From assembly GCA_963715045.1 (NCBI GenBank), contig CAVQRC010000004.1, positions 434,001 to 498,000 of the forward strand: DNA of 64,000 nt. The letters are read 5' to 3'. Below the pieces are notes generated by a model, which saw nothing but the letters and a program-made list of their open reading frames with translations, had not been told where the DNA came from and searched no databases. Below are positions 8,937 to 17,846 of this stretch, in pieces. The stretch is from CAVQRC01 sp963715045 (GTDB lineage: Bacteria; Planctomycetota; Planctomycetia; Pirellulales; Lacipirellulaceae). A program made the translations under genes and the position numbers. Each line of letters opens with the position of its first letter. Position 1 is the stretch's first letter.

Positions 8937-8987
8937 GTTGGCTGGTGAGTATTGGAACACCGCGACAGATGATGGCGACGCGGGTAA

Positions 8988-9040
8988 GGGTGCAGGAACG
9001 GGCTTGTTTGGATCGCTGAAGCGGCCCGGCTCTGAATGAC
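8988..9040 (-). repeat. Dispersed 53-bp repeat, copy 2, with 'aatgactaagg' words
   Basis: This is the reverse complement of 2268-2320 with five mismatches. It continues at 9036-9100 into three tandem copies of a 'gaatgactaagga(c)' word and then 'ccccaatgacgaat' words. It is one of several such arrays in the window (also near 2230, 7352, 7508 and 17525). Confidence 0.8.
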
Positions 9041-9153
9041 TAAGGACGAATGACTAAGGACGAATGACTAAGGAATCCCCAATGACGAATCCCCAACGAC
9101 TGATTCATAAGGGCGAACGTCACCAACTGCGTTCCTACACCCCGCGGGTAATT

Positions 9154-10977
9154 CTACCCCCGCAACCTCGGAGTGCGGCAACTTGTTGCCGCTTTGGGTT
9201 TTCGCGAGGTGGCCGGCGGCGGAAATTCTAGGTTGAAACGGAGAAGGCCGGTTGGCGGGGGGCGTCCTGGGTTAGGGCACGGCGCTGGATCTTGAAGCAT
9301 GGTCCGGGCATTCGAGGCGGCCCCGGTGCTCCGGCACTGGGAGGGGGTATGGAGTGCGGCAACTTGACGCGGCACCCAATGTTTTAAGTCGCCCCTGCTA
9401 GCGGGGCTTGGGACAAAAGGGCGTTGGGGGACCTTGTACACTATCCGGATTTCATCGGCGTGAATCTCGATTCGCTTTACGAGAAGCATTAGCAATTCGC
9501 GTCTTGTTTCTTCCGTCGCCTGTTTCAGTCGTTCGTTCACTCGTGCGGCTAAGGCAGCCAGAGTCTGGCGCATCGCCAAGCTTGGATCGTCATCTGTTGC
9601 GAGTTCACCGCGTAGGCTATTCAACGCCGATAGTTCGCGGTCGTGTTTGTCACGTAAGGGAGTGATTCGCTTCTCGAACTCATTCTTCTCGATGAGTCCG
9701 GATTCAAACGCGTCGATCAAACGATCCAAGCGACCGCGAAGTTGATGAACAACACGTTCTAGATTAGCTAACTGCGACGGCGATGGCGGGGACTCGGATC
9801 GGCGACGCTCAAGTTCCGCTTCCAAGCGACTTGGATCCTGCAACAGGTTGCAGAGTTCTTGCCACACGCACGTCTCAAGCTGTGGTGCCTTCACAGAGTG
9901 GTTATCGCAGATCGGCTTCTCACCGATCCGACGACGAGTCGCTCCAACACAACGGTAGTACGCGGGCTTGCCGTGAAGCCGTTGGCCGCAGTAGGCAGAA
10001 CCGCATTTGCCGCACACCAACAGCCCGGAAAGTAAGTATCGGGGACCTCTGTCGCGTTCGCGCTTCCGTTTTCGGTTTTCTTCCATTTTGCGTCCTGCGA
10101 GCTCGAACAACTCTCGGCTCACGATTGCGGGAACCGAAATCACGATCTGTTCATCCAACGGTGTTGGCTTCCCCACCTTGGCACGCCGAGGGATCTCAGG
10201 ATCGCCGCGACGCGGGCGTCGCCCTGGTTTTCTAGGGGTCAAACGTTCCTTCCCATACCGCGCTTCGCCATAGTAGGCATGTCTCTTCAAGATATCGCGG
10301 ACGGTCGCTCGGTCCCAGTACTCACGCCCGGTTGATGTCTCGATGCCGCGGGCATGTAGCTCATGACATACTTGCCGCAGCGAAAAACCACGCTCGCCAA
10401 CCAACTCAAACATCAAACGAATATGATTGCTTTTTACTGGATCGAGCTCCCACTGTGCGGAGCCGCCTCCACGGGACTTGCTGACATACCGATAACCATA
10501 CGGCGCACCGCTGAACACACTCACGCTTCCACTATTCGCCGCATAACGTCTACCGCGACGCGTACGTTCAAGTATCTTCTCACGTTCGTACTCCGCAATG
10601 ATGCCTTGCATTTGCAAAAGCAGATTCGTCTCCGCTGACTCGGGCAGATCCTGGTGATCAAGAAAACACGCCTCGCAGTCATGCTTACGAAACTCCTCGA
10701 GTAGCAACGCTTCGTGCGCAAACTTGCGTGCCAGGCGGTCGGGGGAATGAACGTAGAGACGGTCAACCAATGAGCCAGCAATACGATCACGAAGTTTCTC
10801 CAGAGCGGGCCGGAGAAGCTCCGAACCCGAATACCCGTCGTCGCAAAATTCGAATCCCTGCTCGACTTCTAAACCATCCCTCACAATCCGATCGATGATC
10901 TCTTGACGCTGAGATTGGATGGTTCTTTCGTCCGCTTGCTTCTGCGAGCTGACGCGGGCGTAGATTGCAATCCGCAT
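9154..10977 (-). CDS. Large serine recombinase
   Basis: This encodes about 607 aa from ATG at 10977 (MRIAIYARVSSQ). That start is chosen because the resolvase domain begins right there. The resolvase/invertase catalytic domain spans residues 1-150: nucleophile Ser in YARVSS, then DDGYSGSELLRPAL and DRLARKFAHE. Next come the 'Recombinase' DNA-binding domain (APYGYRYV, STGREYWDRATVRDILK), a zinc ribbon (CGKCGSAYCG and a later Cys pair) and a coiled coil (residues about 400-520). Such proteins integrate or excise mobile elements, or invert DNA, at att-like sites. The last ~65 codons (9154-9350) run through a dispersed repeat copied at 11297-11478, so the native C-terminus was probably shorter. 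Confidence 0.85.
   Translation of the reverse strand: MRIAIYARVSSQKQADERTIQSQRQEIIDRIVRDGLEVEQGFEFCDDGYSGSELLRPALEKLRDRIAGSLVDRLYVHSPDRLARKFAHEALLLEEFRKHDCEACFLDHQDLPESAETNLLLQMQGIIAEYEREKILERTRRGRRYAANSGSVSVFSGAPYGYRYVSKSRGGGSAQWELDPVKSNHIRLMFELVGERGFSLRQVCHELHARGIETSTGREYWDRATVRDILKRHAYYGEARYGKERLTPRKPGRRPRRGDPEIPRRAKVGKPTPLDEQIVISVPAIVSRELFELAGRKMEENRKRKRERDRGPRYLLSGLLVCGKCGSAYCGQRLHGKPAYYRCVGATRRRIGEKPICDNHSVKAPQLETCVWQELCNLLQDPSRLEAELERRRSESPPSPSQLANLERVVHQLRGRLDRLIDAFESGLIEKNEFEKRITPLRDKHDRELSALNSLRGELATDDDPSLAMRQTLAALAARVNERLKQATEETRRELLMLLVKRIEIHADEIRIVYKVPQRPFVPSPASRGDLKHWVPRQVAALHTPSQCRSTGAASNARTMLQDPAPCPNPGRPPPTGLLRFNLEFPPPATSRKPKAATSCRTPRLRG
9170..9350. repeat. Long direct repeat flanking the recombinase, left copy
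   Basis: It matches 11297-11478 over about 175 bp in the same orientation, with a few substitutions and small indels. It opens with a hairpin (GCGGCAAC, TT, GTTGCCGC at 9175-9192), and GGAGTGCGGCAACTTG recurs at 9351, just past the repeat. Confidence 0.85.
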
Positions 10978-11570
10978 GTTCATGTTCGAGCCTCCGTGGT
11001 GGCAGAGCTCCACAGGTCTCCTTGTACACTGATAGCATCACGCTCCTCGATCGGAGCCGCTGCCAGCAGTTGCTCATACACTTGCTTGCTAGCAACTGCT
11101 CCGCACGCCTGTCTGACTCAAAGACCATCACCATCGACCGACGCGATACGCTTTCCGTCCCATCCATGACCAGGAACTCCGAAAAAACAGGGGCATCCCC
11201 GTTCCTGGCCTGAACGATCTCAAACTACTGTCGCCGCGGATTCATGCCATCGCGGGGACGGATAACGTGAAACAAAAACTCTCCATTTACAACATTGAGT
11301 GCTGCCGCGTCTTGTTGCCGCTTTCGTATTTTGCGAGGTGGCCGGCGCGGCGGAAATTCTAGGTTGAAACGGAGAAGGCCGGTTGGCGGGGGCGTCCTGG
11401 GTTGGCACGGCGCCGGATCTTGAAGCATGATCCGGGCATTCGAGGCGGCCCCGGTGCTCCGGCACCGGGAGGCGGTTCGTATGAAAGCGGTGATGAATCA
11501 CCGCACTCCAAAACCGTCCGCGACGGATGTCGCGGACGGCTGGGTGGAATGCCGGATGTTCAGTCTGCAA
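10978..11570. other. Upstream region of the recombinase and right repeat
   Basis: No gene is supported. Bases 10978-11290 are the recombinase leader; GC content is lower here than in flanking genes. Bases 11297-11512 are the right repeat copy. Confidence 0.5.
11297..11512. repeat. Long direct repeat flanking the recombinase, right copy
   Basis: This is the fuller copy of the 9170 repeat. It ends with a second hairpin (GCGGTGAT, GA, ATCACCGC at 11487-11504) followed by ACTCC, the complement of the GGAGT found at the left copy's start. The complete element therefore looks like a ~215-bp sequence with inverted termini, similar to a MITE or large REP element. Confidence 0.75.
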
Positions 11571-14412
11571 TCAGCGTCCGCGGCGGGCGAACAAACCACC
11601 CAGGGCGGCGACCAGTGCGAGCAGGCCTGCGGCAGGTTCCGGGATGGCAGCGGCTCCACTGCCGGGAGCCCCGCTGCCGAAGCCGGTCTGCCAGATCAAA
11701 AAGTCATTGCCGTCCACGGCGCCGTCGCCGTTGGCGTCACCCTGAGCCTGGGTGGCTCCGGTCTCCGTACCAAACCCCGTTTGCCAGATCAGGAAGTCAT
11801 CCCCGTCAACTAACCCGTCCTTGTTGAAGTCGGCCGGGTTAAACTGCTCGAGTGGCTCCAGGATTGAGAAGCTGAAAAACCCGCCCGGGCCCTGGCCCGT
11901 GCCGAGTTGGTCGAGCGTTCCCTGGACCTGCGACCCGTCTTCGAAGGTCACGGTGATGATCGGTGACTGCGAGAGTGCCGAGAGATTCGCAAATTCGGCA
12001 CCGGGAATTTCGCCGCCAAACGTCCCCAACACGCCCGCTTGGGTATCTCCGATTCGAAAGCCATCGACGTCGAATCCGAATGCGTCCACGTCGATTCCGA
12101 ACCGGAATACGTCGCCCTCGGTAAAGTCGCCAGCTTCGAAGTCGAACGTCGCAACCCCGAAGGAATCGGCGACCTGCGGACCGTTCTCGCTGTAGGTAAG
12201 CGTGGGAGTCATGTCGATGCCTACCGATTCGCCCCCGATGACCGCGGGCGAGAGCGTGGCGTCGGCGTCAAACCAGACGCTCCCGTCATCACTGAGGCGT
12301 ACTTCAACTTGGGTAATGGCAGGGCCCGGTTCGCCACCTCCACCACCGGCAAGCGGCGTTGACGGCACTCCGTACGTGATCCCGAAGAAATTGTCAGAGT
12401 CGGGGAATGCCCGGAGATTGGTCCCAAACGAATTGATACCGGTGGCATCGGCCCGAACGACGCCAGGCGAGAAAGCCGGCGGCGGAGATCCTCCGCTGAT
12501 CGGGTTGAGCGTGAAGGTAATGTTGGTCCACTCGGCATCCGGACCGGTGAAGTGGTCAGTCACTTCGTAGAACTCCATCGAGTAGGAATCGCCCGGATTA
12601 ATCGTGGTCCCGTGCAACTGCGAGAACTCGAAACCGGTCGTCGTGATCGGTCCCGGGTCGAAGAATCCTCCCTGGCCGAGTTGGAATTCGGCCACCGCAC
12701 CGGACTGATCATGCGTGATCCGCACGCTCAGGTCACGGGCCCATGACGGGGGGGCATCGTCAGGGAAGGAGGGATCGGACAACGGAGCAACGAGTCCTTC
12801 CCAACTGATCGAATCGACGACGAAAGACTCCGTGGCCGTGGAACTCACGAATCGCAGGTCGTTGAAAGGGTCGCCCTTGACTGCTTCGCTAAATACCGTG
12901 TTGAGCTCGAGCACGTCCTGAGCAGAAGCCGGCGTCGCGAACGGGAAGGCCACGAGACATGCGAGAAGCAGCAACCAGGCCCCACCGCGGCGGACACGGG
13001 GACCGGCCAGTCCGGTCACGAGAAGCCCCAGCAATGCCAGGCTCACTGGTTCCGGAATAACACTGCCGGCCGCGCCGCCCTCAGACCCGAACTGGGTCTG
13101 CCACACCAGGAAGTCTCCCCCGTCAACGTCCAGGTCGCGGTCAGCGTCGCCCATTTCGGGAGTCGCATTCTGGGCACCCAGATTTGACTGCCAGACGAGG
13201 AAGTCTTCACCGTCGACGTCGCCATCTCGATCGAAGTCGGCCGCGAAGCTCGACTGCAACTCAGCCGGCACGGCCAGGTCCGTAAACAACGTTATGACTT
13301 CACGGCCGACGTCTTCGGGGCCGATGCCGAAGTCGGCCAGTGTTCCGGTAACAGATGTCCCGTCGTCGAAGGTGATCGTGACCATCACTCCCGCATCAGT
13401 GAGTTCCGCCAACGCACTTCCGGGAATCTCTCCGCCGTACAAGTTGTTGTTGAGGTCGACGAAGCCTTCGGAGTCATCCTGGGCGATGCCGCTGGCGTCG
13501 ATGTCAACGCCGAAACGGATATTGTCTCCAGCGGTGAAGTCGCCCGGGTCGAACGTGAGCGAGAGAAGCGAAAAGCTGTCGGAAAGCTGAACACCCTGCT
13601 CGTCGAATACGATACCGACCGTGCCATCGATCCCAGCGGACGTGTCGCCATCGAGGATGAGCTGCCCGAAGATCTGATCCGGGTTGAAATACAGCTGTCC
13701 ACTTTCGCTGAGTCGAATGTCGATCTGGGTAATGGACGGTCCCTCAGTTCCAGCGGCATACTCGACTCCCCAGAAGTCGCCGTAGTTGATGTCGCCGTCG
13801 GGGCCGCCCGTCAGGATTACGTTTGAGGGCCAGCTGTCGCGACCAGAGGCGTCGATACGAATCGTGCCCGCGGCCAGGGGGGGCAGCGGATCTGGATCGG
13901 CGATCGCTGCCAGGTCGAACGTGATCTCGCTCCAGATTGCATCGGCGAGGTTTTCAAAGTCGCTGAGGTCCTCGAAAAATTCGAACGACAGACCGTCGCC
14001 CGGACTCACCCGCGTTCCGTAAAGCGAGTACTGGTTGCCGGCGTAGGTGTCATCGAAGAAGAACGCATTTTGCCCAAGCTGGAAATCCGCGAAGTGTCCG
14101 GTCGGGTCATGAGTGACTCGCACGCTGAGTTCATTGCCCCAGGTCGGGAAAGCACCCGGTTCGGCGGGGTCTTCCTGGGCCGACACGTCGCCAATCCAAC
14201 TGATGTTGTTGAGGATGTAGGAGCTGCTTGCGGCAGAGACGACGTTGCGAATATCGTTGTCCGCGTCGCCCTGCTCGTCGACGCTTTCGGCGTCCGTGAA
14301 ACGTGAACGAGTCTTGGGCGTGGACCCTTTCGCTGGCGAGAGTCCCCGCCAGCGTCGCGACAGCCACCGCGAAGGCGGCTCTCGTTAGGAATCGCGGTGA
14401 TTTCAACCTCAT
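11571..14412 (-). CDS. Double PEP-CTERM protein with dockerin-like repeats, apparent frameshift
   Basis: The signal peptide starts at ATG 14412 (RFLTRAAFAVAVATLAG, Ala-X-Ala-like cut before QDSF), after a GAGGAGG ribosome site. The frame shifts at the AAA of 14299-14301, where one extra base separates it from the long frame. There are two homologous halves. Each has a beta-rich ectodomain (LSVRVTHDPTG versus LSVRITHDQSG), two dockerin-like Ca-binding repeats (FDRDGDVDGEDFLVWQ; FNKDGLVDGDDFLIWQ) and a PEP-CTERM tail. The first tail (VIPEPVSLALLGLL, Arg-rich end) lies near 12985-13065. It is followed without a stop by a second signal-like helix (GAWLLLLACLVAFPFA). The second tail (AIPEPAAGLLALVAALGG) ends the protein. 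PEP-CTERM proteins are sorted and cut by exosortase. Confidence 0.85.
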
Positions 14413-14581
14413 TGGTACACAACCTCCTCGTTCACTGATGTTCGCCCCCCCCCACCGCACTCGCGGCAGAATCTTGGAGTGCCACTACCTGACCCTTACT
14501 GCCTGACACTTACTGCGGCATCGATGCGATGGCCCCGGCCATTGTTGTCCTGCGATCGGATTTGAGAACCAATATTCTTGC

Positions 14582-14613
14582 TTTTGGCTCGATTTTGGCT
14601 CGATTATGGCTCG
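14582..14613. promoter_or_regulatory. Three tandem 11-bp repeats upstream of the PEP-CTERM gene
   Basis: TTTTGGCTCGA occurs twice back to back, followed by TTATGGCTCG. The array lies 170-200 bp upstream of the PEP-CTERM start. Phased 11-bp repeats are typical of regulator binding sites, but no regulator is identified. Confidence 0.4.
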
Positions 14614-14762
14614 TTTGGTTGCAGTTTCCGTGGCGGGGCCATTGTATCACGAGGCTCCGCAGGCGGAATTGCAACGGGTCGGCCGAAAAAGGAAAAAAGT
14701 TTGCGAATTCTCGCAACCGGCACATCTCCGGCAGTTCGCGGCAACGACGAACTAGGCGGAGG

Positions 14763-14779
14763 CCCCGGCTTTGCCGGGG
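14763..14779. repeat. GC-rich hairpin
   Basis: CCCCGGC, TTT, GCCGGGG: a 7-bp stem with a 3-nt loop and no T-run. It resembles the wording of the inverted repeat at 202-224. Confidence 0.45.
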
Positions 14780-14942
14780 ACGGCTCGGATGTGTGACGCA
14801 CCAAGACGGTGCCGTTACGCGTCGGAAGCTGAGTCTGGCATCCGCCCTCGACGCGGTCGAGCATTCCGGCATGAAAGCCGCGAGAGGTTGATTCCGCCGC
14901 GTCCCGCGGCGAAGCCGAGGGCTCCGGTGAATACGGACACGC

Positions 14943-16631
14943 TCAGCCGGGGACATCCTGGCCCACGTCGAACCGCCGGTAGACGCCCACGAGCAACCCC
15001 AGGGTGGCGGCCGCCAGTCCGGCCAGGAGTAGCGCGTTGCCAGCAAAGATAAGAAACGGTGCGTCGATCGTGAATGTGGCGTGCATGCGGAGCCGGGCCG
15101 CGAGATGCCCGGCCGCGATCGCCCAGGCGGCGGTGAGTCCCGCTGCGACGGCAAAAATCATTCCCTTGGCGGTGAAGATCAACGTGGTGCGGAAGAAGAT
15201 GCCGATTCCCTCCTGCTGCGGGCGGTAGGGGTACATCAGAAACAACAGGTTATCGAGGGCGAAGATCAACACGTTCATCGGCACCATGACGACCAGCACG
15301 CCCAGGATCAGGTTCGCTTCCACGGGCCGCACGCACCAGGCGATGCACAGGATCGCAATCTGAAACAGGCAGGTGATCACGACAGGGCACGCCAGTTGAC
15401 CCGCGACGACCGGGAACGGTCCGATCGGGAGTGCTCTGAGGATCGCCATGCGATCGATGTCCTGGCGGAAATCGAATCTCAGCGCGGTCGGCAGAAGCAG
15501 GAATGAGTAAAAACAAACGGCCGCCACGACGGCGAGAAACGCAGTCATCGGGTCGCTCGGATAGGTCAACGGGATACAGGCCAGGATCCCTGGCACGGCG
15601 ATCGCGACAACCAGTCCTCCCCAGTGCTTGAGCGCTCCGACGGTCTGCCGCCAGGCGAAGGGACCTGCACCGGCCCACCACCAGACGGTGGATAGCCGCA
15701 GTCTCGCGTGGCCAGCTGCCGTCGCCCGGGGCAATGCGGCGACGCGATCGTACGTGACCCGCTCGCGCGTGAGCCGACACCGATGCCCCCAGTCATAAAT
15801 CCGGGACAGGGCCCAGCCCAGCAACGCCAGTAACCCACCCGCCATGGCCAGGTTGCCCGCGACCGTCGCCGTCCATTGCTCACTCGTGATCGCCGCCACG
15901 AAGGGATGCAGCGGCACCTGGACCGCTTGTCCGATCGGCGTCTGCTGCACTTCGCGGACAGCCGCCAGCACCGGCCCAAACCAGGCGGCAGCGGCGTCGC
16001 CGTCGGCCGGCGGGACGATCTGCGAAGGGATGCCCATCACCACCGAGGTGACCGAGATCCCGCCGACAACCGCCAGCAGGAACACGGTTGCCCGAAAGAC
16101 CCTGTACACCAGCGGCGAGACCGCCCAGGCAAATACGTCACACACCATGCGGAACAGGTCGACGGTCAGCAGGGCCAGAAACAGTCCGACGAAGCCGACC
16201 AGCGGGAGCCGGAGTTCGGGCAGCAGAATGGCGGCCACGCAGGCCGCTTTCGTTGCCGTGGCCAGCGACACCGATAGCAATCGGTAACCGATCAGGTCGC
16301 GTCCTCGAAGGGGCGTTGCCGAAAGGAGTTCCCGTTCGCAATTCGACCATTCGAGCGGCTCTTCCGGGCGGAAGCAGGCGACTCGAAACACGTGCCACAA
16401 GCTGTAGATGGCGAGACATATATATAGACAGTCACGAAACGTCTCAGGCTGGGCCGGCTCGCGAAACAAGATTCCGGCGATGGCCTGGCTCAGCCAGACG
16501 CCGGCAAACAGAATCCCCAGAATCGTAAACACCCACCGCCGCGGAGCGGCGGCCTGGTGCAGCACCCGCCGCAGGCGGGCCCGGAACTGCAGTTTCAGCA
16601 ACTGCGGGACAGCGGGATGAATCATGGGCAT
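14943..16631 (-). CDS. ABC-2 type membrane protein (permease)
   Basis: This encodes about 562 aa from ATG at 16631; another ATG follows at 16625. Both starts lie just outside the 82-bp repeat. There are many hydrophobic helices, including WVFTILGILFAGVWLSQAI, a cluster at about 150-215, and the C-terminal FLIFAGNALLLAGLAAATLG. Cytoplasmic segments such as REPAQPETFRDCLYICLAIY and EEPLEWSNCERELLSATPLR are seen in large planctomycete ABC-2 permeases. It pairs with the ATPase gene immediately upstream on the same strand, so together they form an exporter. The substrate is unknown. Confidence 0.75.
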   Translation of the reverse strand: MPMIHPAVPQLLKLQFRARLRRVLHQAAAPRRWVFTILGILFAGVWLSQAIAGILFREPAQPETFRDCLYICLAIYSLWHVFRVACFRPEEPLEWSNCERELLSATPLRGRDLIGYRLLSVSLATATKAACVAAILLPELRLPLVGFVGLFLALLTVDLFRMVCDVFAWAVSPLVYRVFRATVFLLAVVGGISVTSVVMGIPSQIVPPADGDAAAAWFGPVLAAVREVQQTPIGQAVQVPLHPFVAAITSEQWTATVAGNLAMAGGLLALLGWALSRIYDWGHRCRLTRERVTYDRVAALPRATAAGHARLRLSTVWWWAGAGPFAWRQTVGALKHWGGLVVAIAVPGILACIPLTYPSDPMTAFLAVVAAVCFYSFLLLPTALRFDFRQDIDRMAILRALPIGPFPVVAGQLACPVVITCLFQIAILCIAWCVRPVEANLILGVLVVMVPMNVLIFALDNLLFLMYPYRPQQEGIGIFFRTTLIFTAKGMIFAVAAGLTAAWAIAAGHLAARLRMHATFTIDAPFLIFAGNALLLAGLAAATLGLLVGVYRRFDVGQDVPG

Positions 16632-16640
16632 TGGCGGCTC

Positions 16641-16722
16641 TAGAAGCCGTTGCAAAACGTGTTTCGTCTACCTGTTTCCTGGCCGTGGGAGGCCTTGCAC
16701 CGGTTCTTGAAGAGCGATCTAG
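16641..16722. repeat. 82-bp CTAG-ended dispersed repeat, copy 2
   Basis: This is homologous to 7415-7497. It fills almost all of the 87 bp between the ATPase stop and the permease start. The CTAG at its end supplies the TAG stop codon of the ATPase gene (16719-16721). Confidence 0.75.
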
Positions 16723-17510
16723 TCGGTGCACGAGGCGAGTGGCGGGTCGACGGCAGCCAGGTCTCCGGCGGCCGTGGGGATCGTCGTCGCTCCCGTGGCT
16801 CGAAAGAAAATGTCTTCCAGGCGGACAGCTTCCGTGCGATCGCTCGCGAACGCCGCCCGCAACTCATCGATCGTCCCCCAGAAACGCTGTTCACCCTGGT
16901 CGAGAATCAACACGTGCGTGCAGATGTCTTCCACCATCGCCAGCAAATGCGAGCTGATCACGATCGCCGCGCCGGCCGCCGCCCGTTCTTGAATCGAGGC
17001 CTTGAGCGTGCGGATGCCCAGCGGATCGAGACCCGTCAACGGTTCGTCGAACAGGATCGCCGTCGGGTCGTGCAGATACGCCGTGCAGATCGCCAGCTTC
17101 TGCCGCATGCCCCGCGAAAGATCGCGAACCGGTGCGTGCTGCTTGGCGAGCAATTCGAACCGCTCGAGCAGCGAATGTGCTTTTCGCTCCGCATCGGCCA
17201 CGCGATACGCGGTCGCGAAGAACGACATGTGTTGCGCCACCGTCAGATCCTGGAATAACTGCGGATCGTCCGGGATATACGCGACTTGCTGTTTGACGCG
17301 GATCGGATCCCGCTCGACGTCGATCCCGCCGATCGAAAGGGTCCCGCGGGTGGCCGGCAGGATGGCCGCAATCGCCCGCAACGTCGTCGTCTTGCCCGCA
17401 CCGTTGGGCCCTACGAGCCCCAGGATCTGGCCCGGACTCACCACAAACTCAAGGCCGCGGACAGCGACAAAGCGATCGTAGGCTTTGTGGAAATTCTGGA
17501 CCTGGATCAC
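16719..17510 (-). CDS. ABC transporter ATP-binding protein
   Basis: This encodes 263 aa. Walker A is GPNGAGKTTT (residues about 34-43). The ABC signature appears as LSRGMRQKL, and Walker B is AILFDEPLTGLDP. A D-loop and switch region (VISSHLL) are present. This is the CcmA/ABC-2 export type, energising the permease encoded downstream (14943-16631). The stop codon lies inside the terminal CTAG of a dispersed repeat, so the last few residues may differ from the ancestral end. 'ctaatgactaagg' repeat words (17525-17586) lie directly upstream of the start. Confidence 0.9.
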   Translation of the reverse strand: MIQVQNFHKAYDRFVAVRGLEFVVSPGQILGLVGPNGAGKTTTLRAIAAILPATRGTLSIGGIDVERDPIRVKQQVAYIPDDPQLFQDLTVAQHMSFFATAYRVADAERKAHSLLERFELLAKQHAPVRDLSRGMRQKLAICTAYLHDPTAILFDEPLTGLDPLGIRTLKASIQERAAAGAAIVISSHLLAMVEDICTHVLILDQGEQRFWGTIDELRAAFASDRTEAVRLEDIFFRATGATTIPTAAGDLAAVDPPLASCTD

Positions 17511-17524
17511 GCTGCAACCTGGGA

Positions 17525-17586
17525 TTGAATGACGAATGAGTAAGGACTAATGACTAAGGAAATCCCAATGACGAATTCCCAAGGAC
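17525..17586. repeat. 'aatgactaagg' word array
   Basis: Repeated words of the type 'gaatgac', 'gagtaaggac', 'aatgactaagg' and 'cccaatgacgaattccc' match those near 2230, 7352, 7508 and 9036. It is non-coding. Confidence 0.65.
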
Positions 17587-17752
17587 AGATTCACCTCGGC
17601 GTTCGGTTTGGGCCGGTTGTAACGACCGTTCGCCCCGTTATCGCAGCTCGACTCCGCGTTCCCCTGCTGAACCATAGCCTCCCGCAAGCCTCTTGGGCGG
17701 GCTCCAGCCAACCGATATCATGTCCCCCAACACAAAGCCCCATCCGACTTCG

Positions 17753-17836
17753 CAGTCCCAGCGTCCCAGCGTCCCAGCGTCCCAGTCCAAGTCCCAGCGT
17801 CCCAACGTCCCAGCATCCCAGCGTCCCAGCGTCCCA
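17753..17836. repeat. 8-bp tandem repeat (gtcccagc)n
   Basis: About ten imperfect copies of an octamer GTCCCAGC lie just upstream of the methyltransferase ATG at 17847. The same octamer family forms the array at 48905-49050. Translation in the upstream-extended frame gives only a Ser-Pro-Val-Ala-Gln monotony, which argues against an earlier start. Confidence 0.8.
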
Positions 17837-17846
17837 AAGCCCCAAC

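Larger units (their letters stand above)
14413..14942. other. Upstream region of the PEP-CTERM gene
   Basis: There is no gene. It contains three 11-bp direct repeats (14582-14613), a GC hairpin (14763-14779) and, near 14905-14928, a fragment reading AAGCCGAGGGCTCCGGT that recurs at 40383. Confidence 0.5.

Noticed and set aside
11220..11570. Minus-strand open frame over the right direct repeat
   Set aside because: Its sequence is the translated repeat and matches the tail that the recombinase frame picks up at 9154-9350, so it is not a gene.
17550..17846. Methyltransferase start at 17550 with a 99-residue extension
   Set aside because: The extension translates dispersed repeat words and the octamer array into low-complexity Ser-Pro-Val-Gln sequence. 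The conserved protein starts at 17847.
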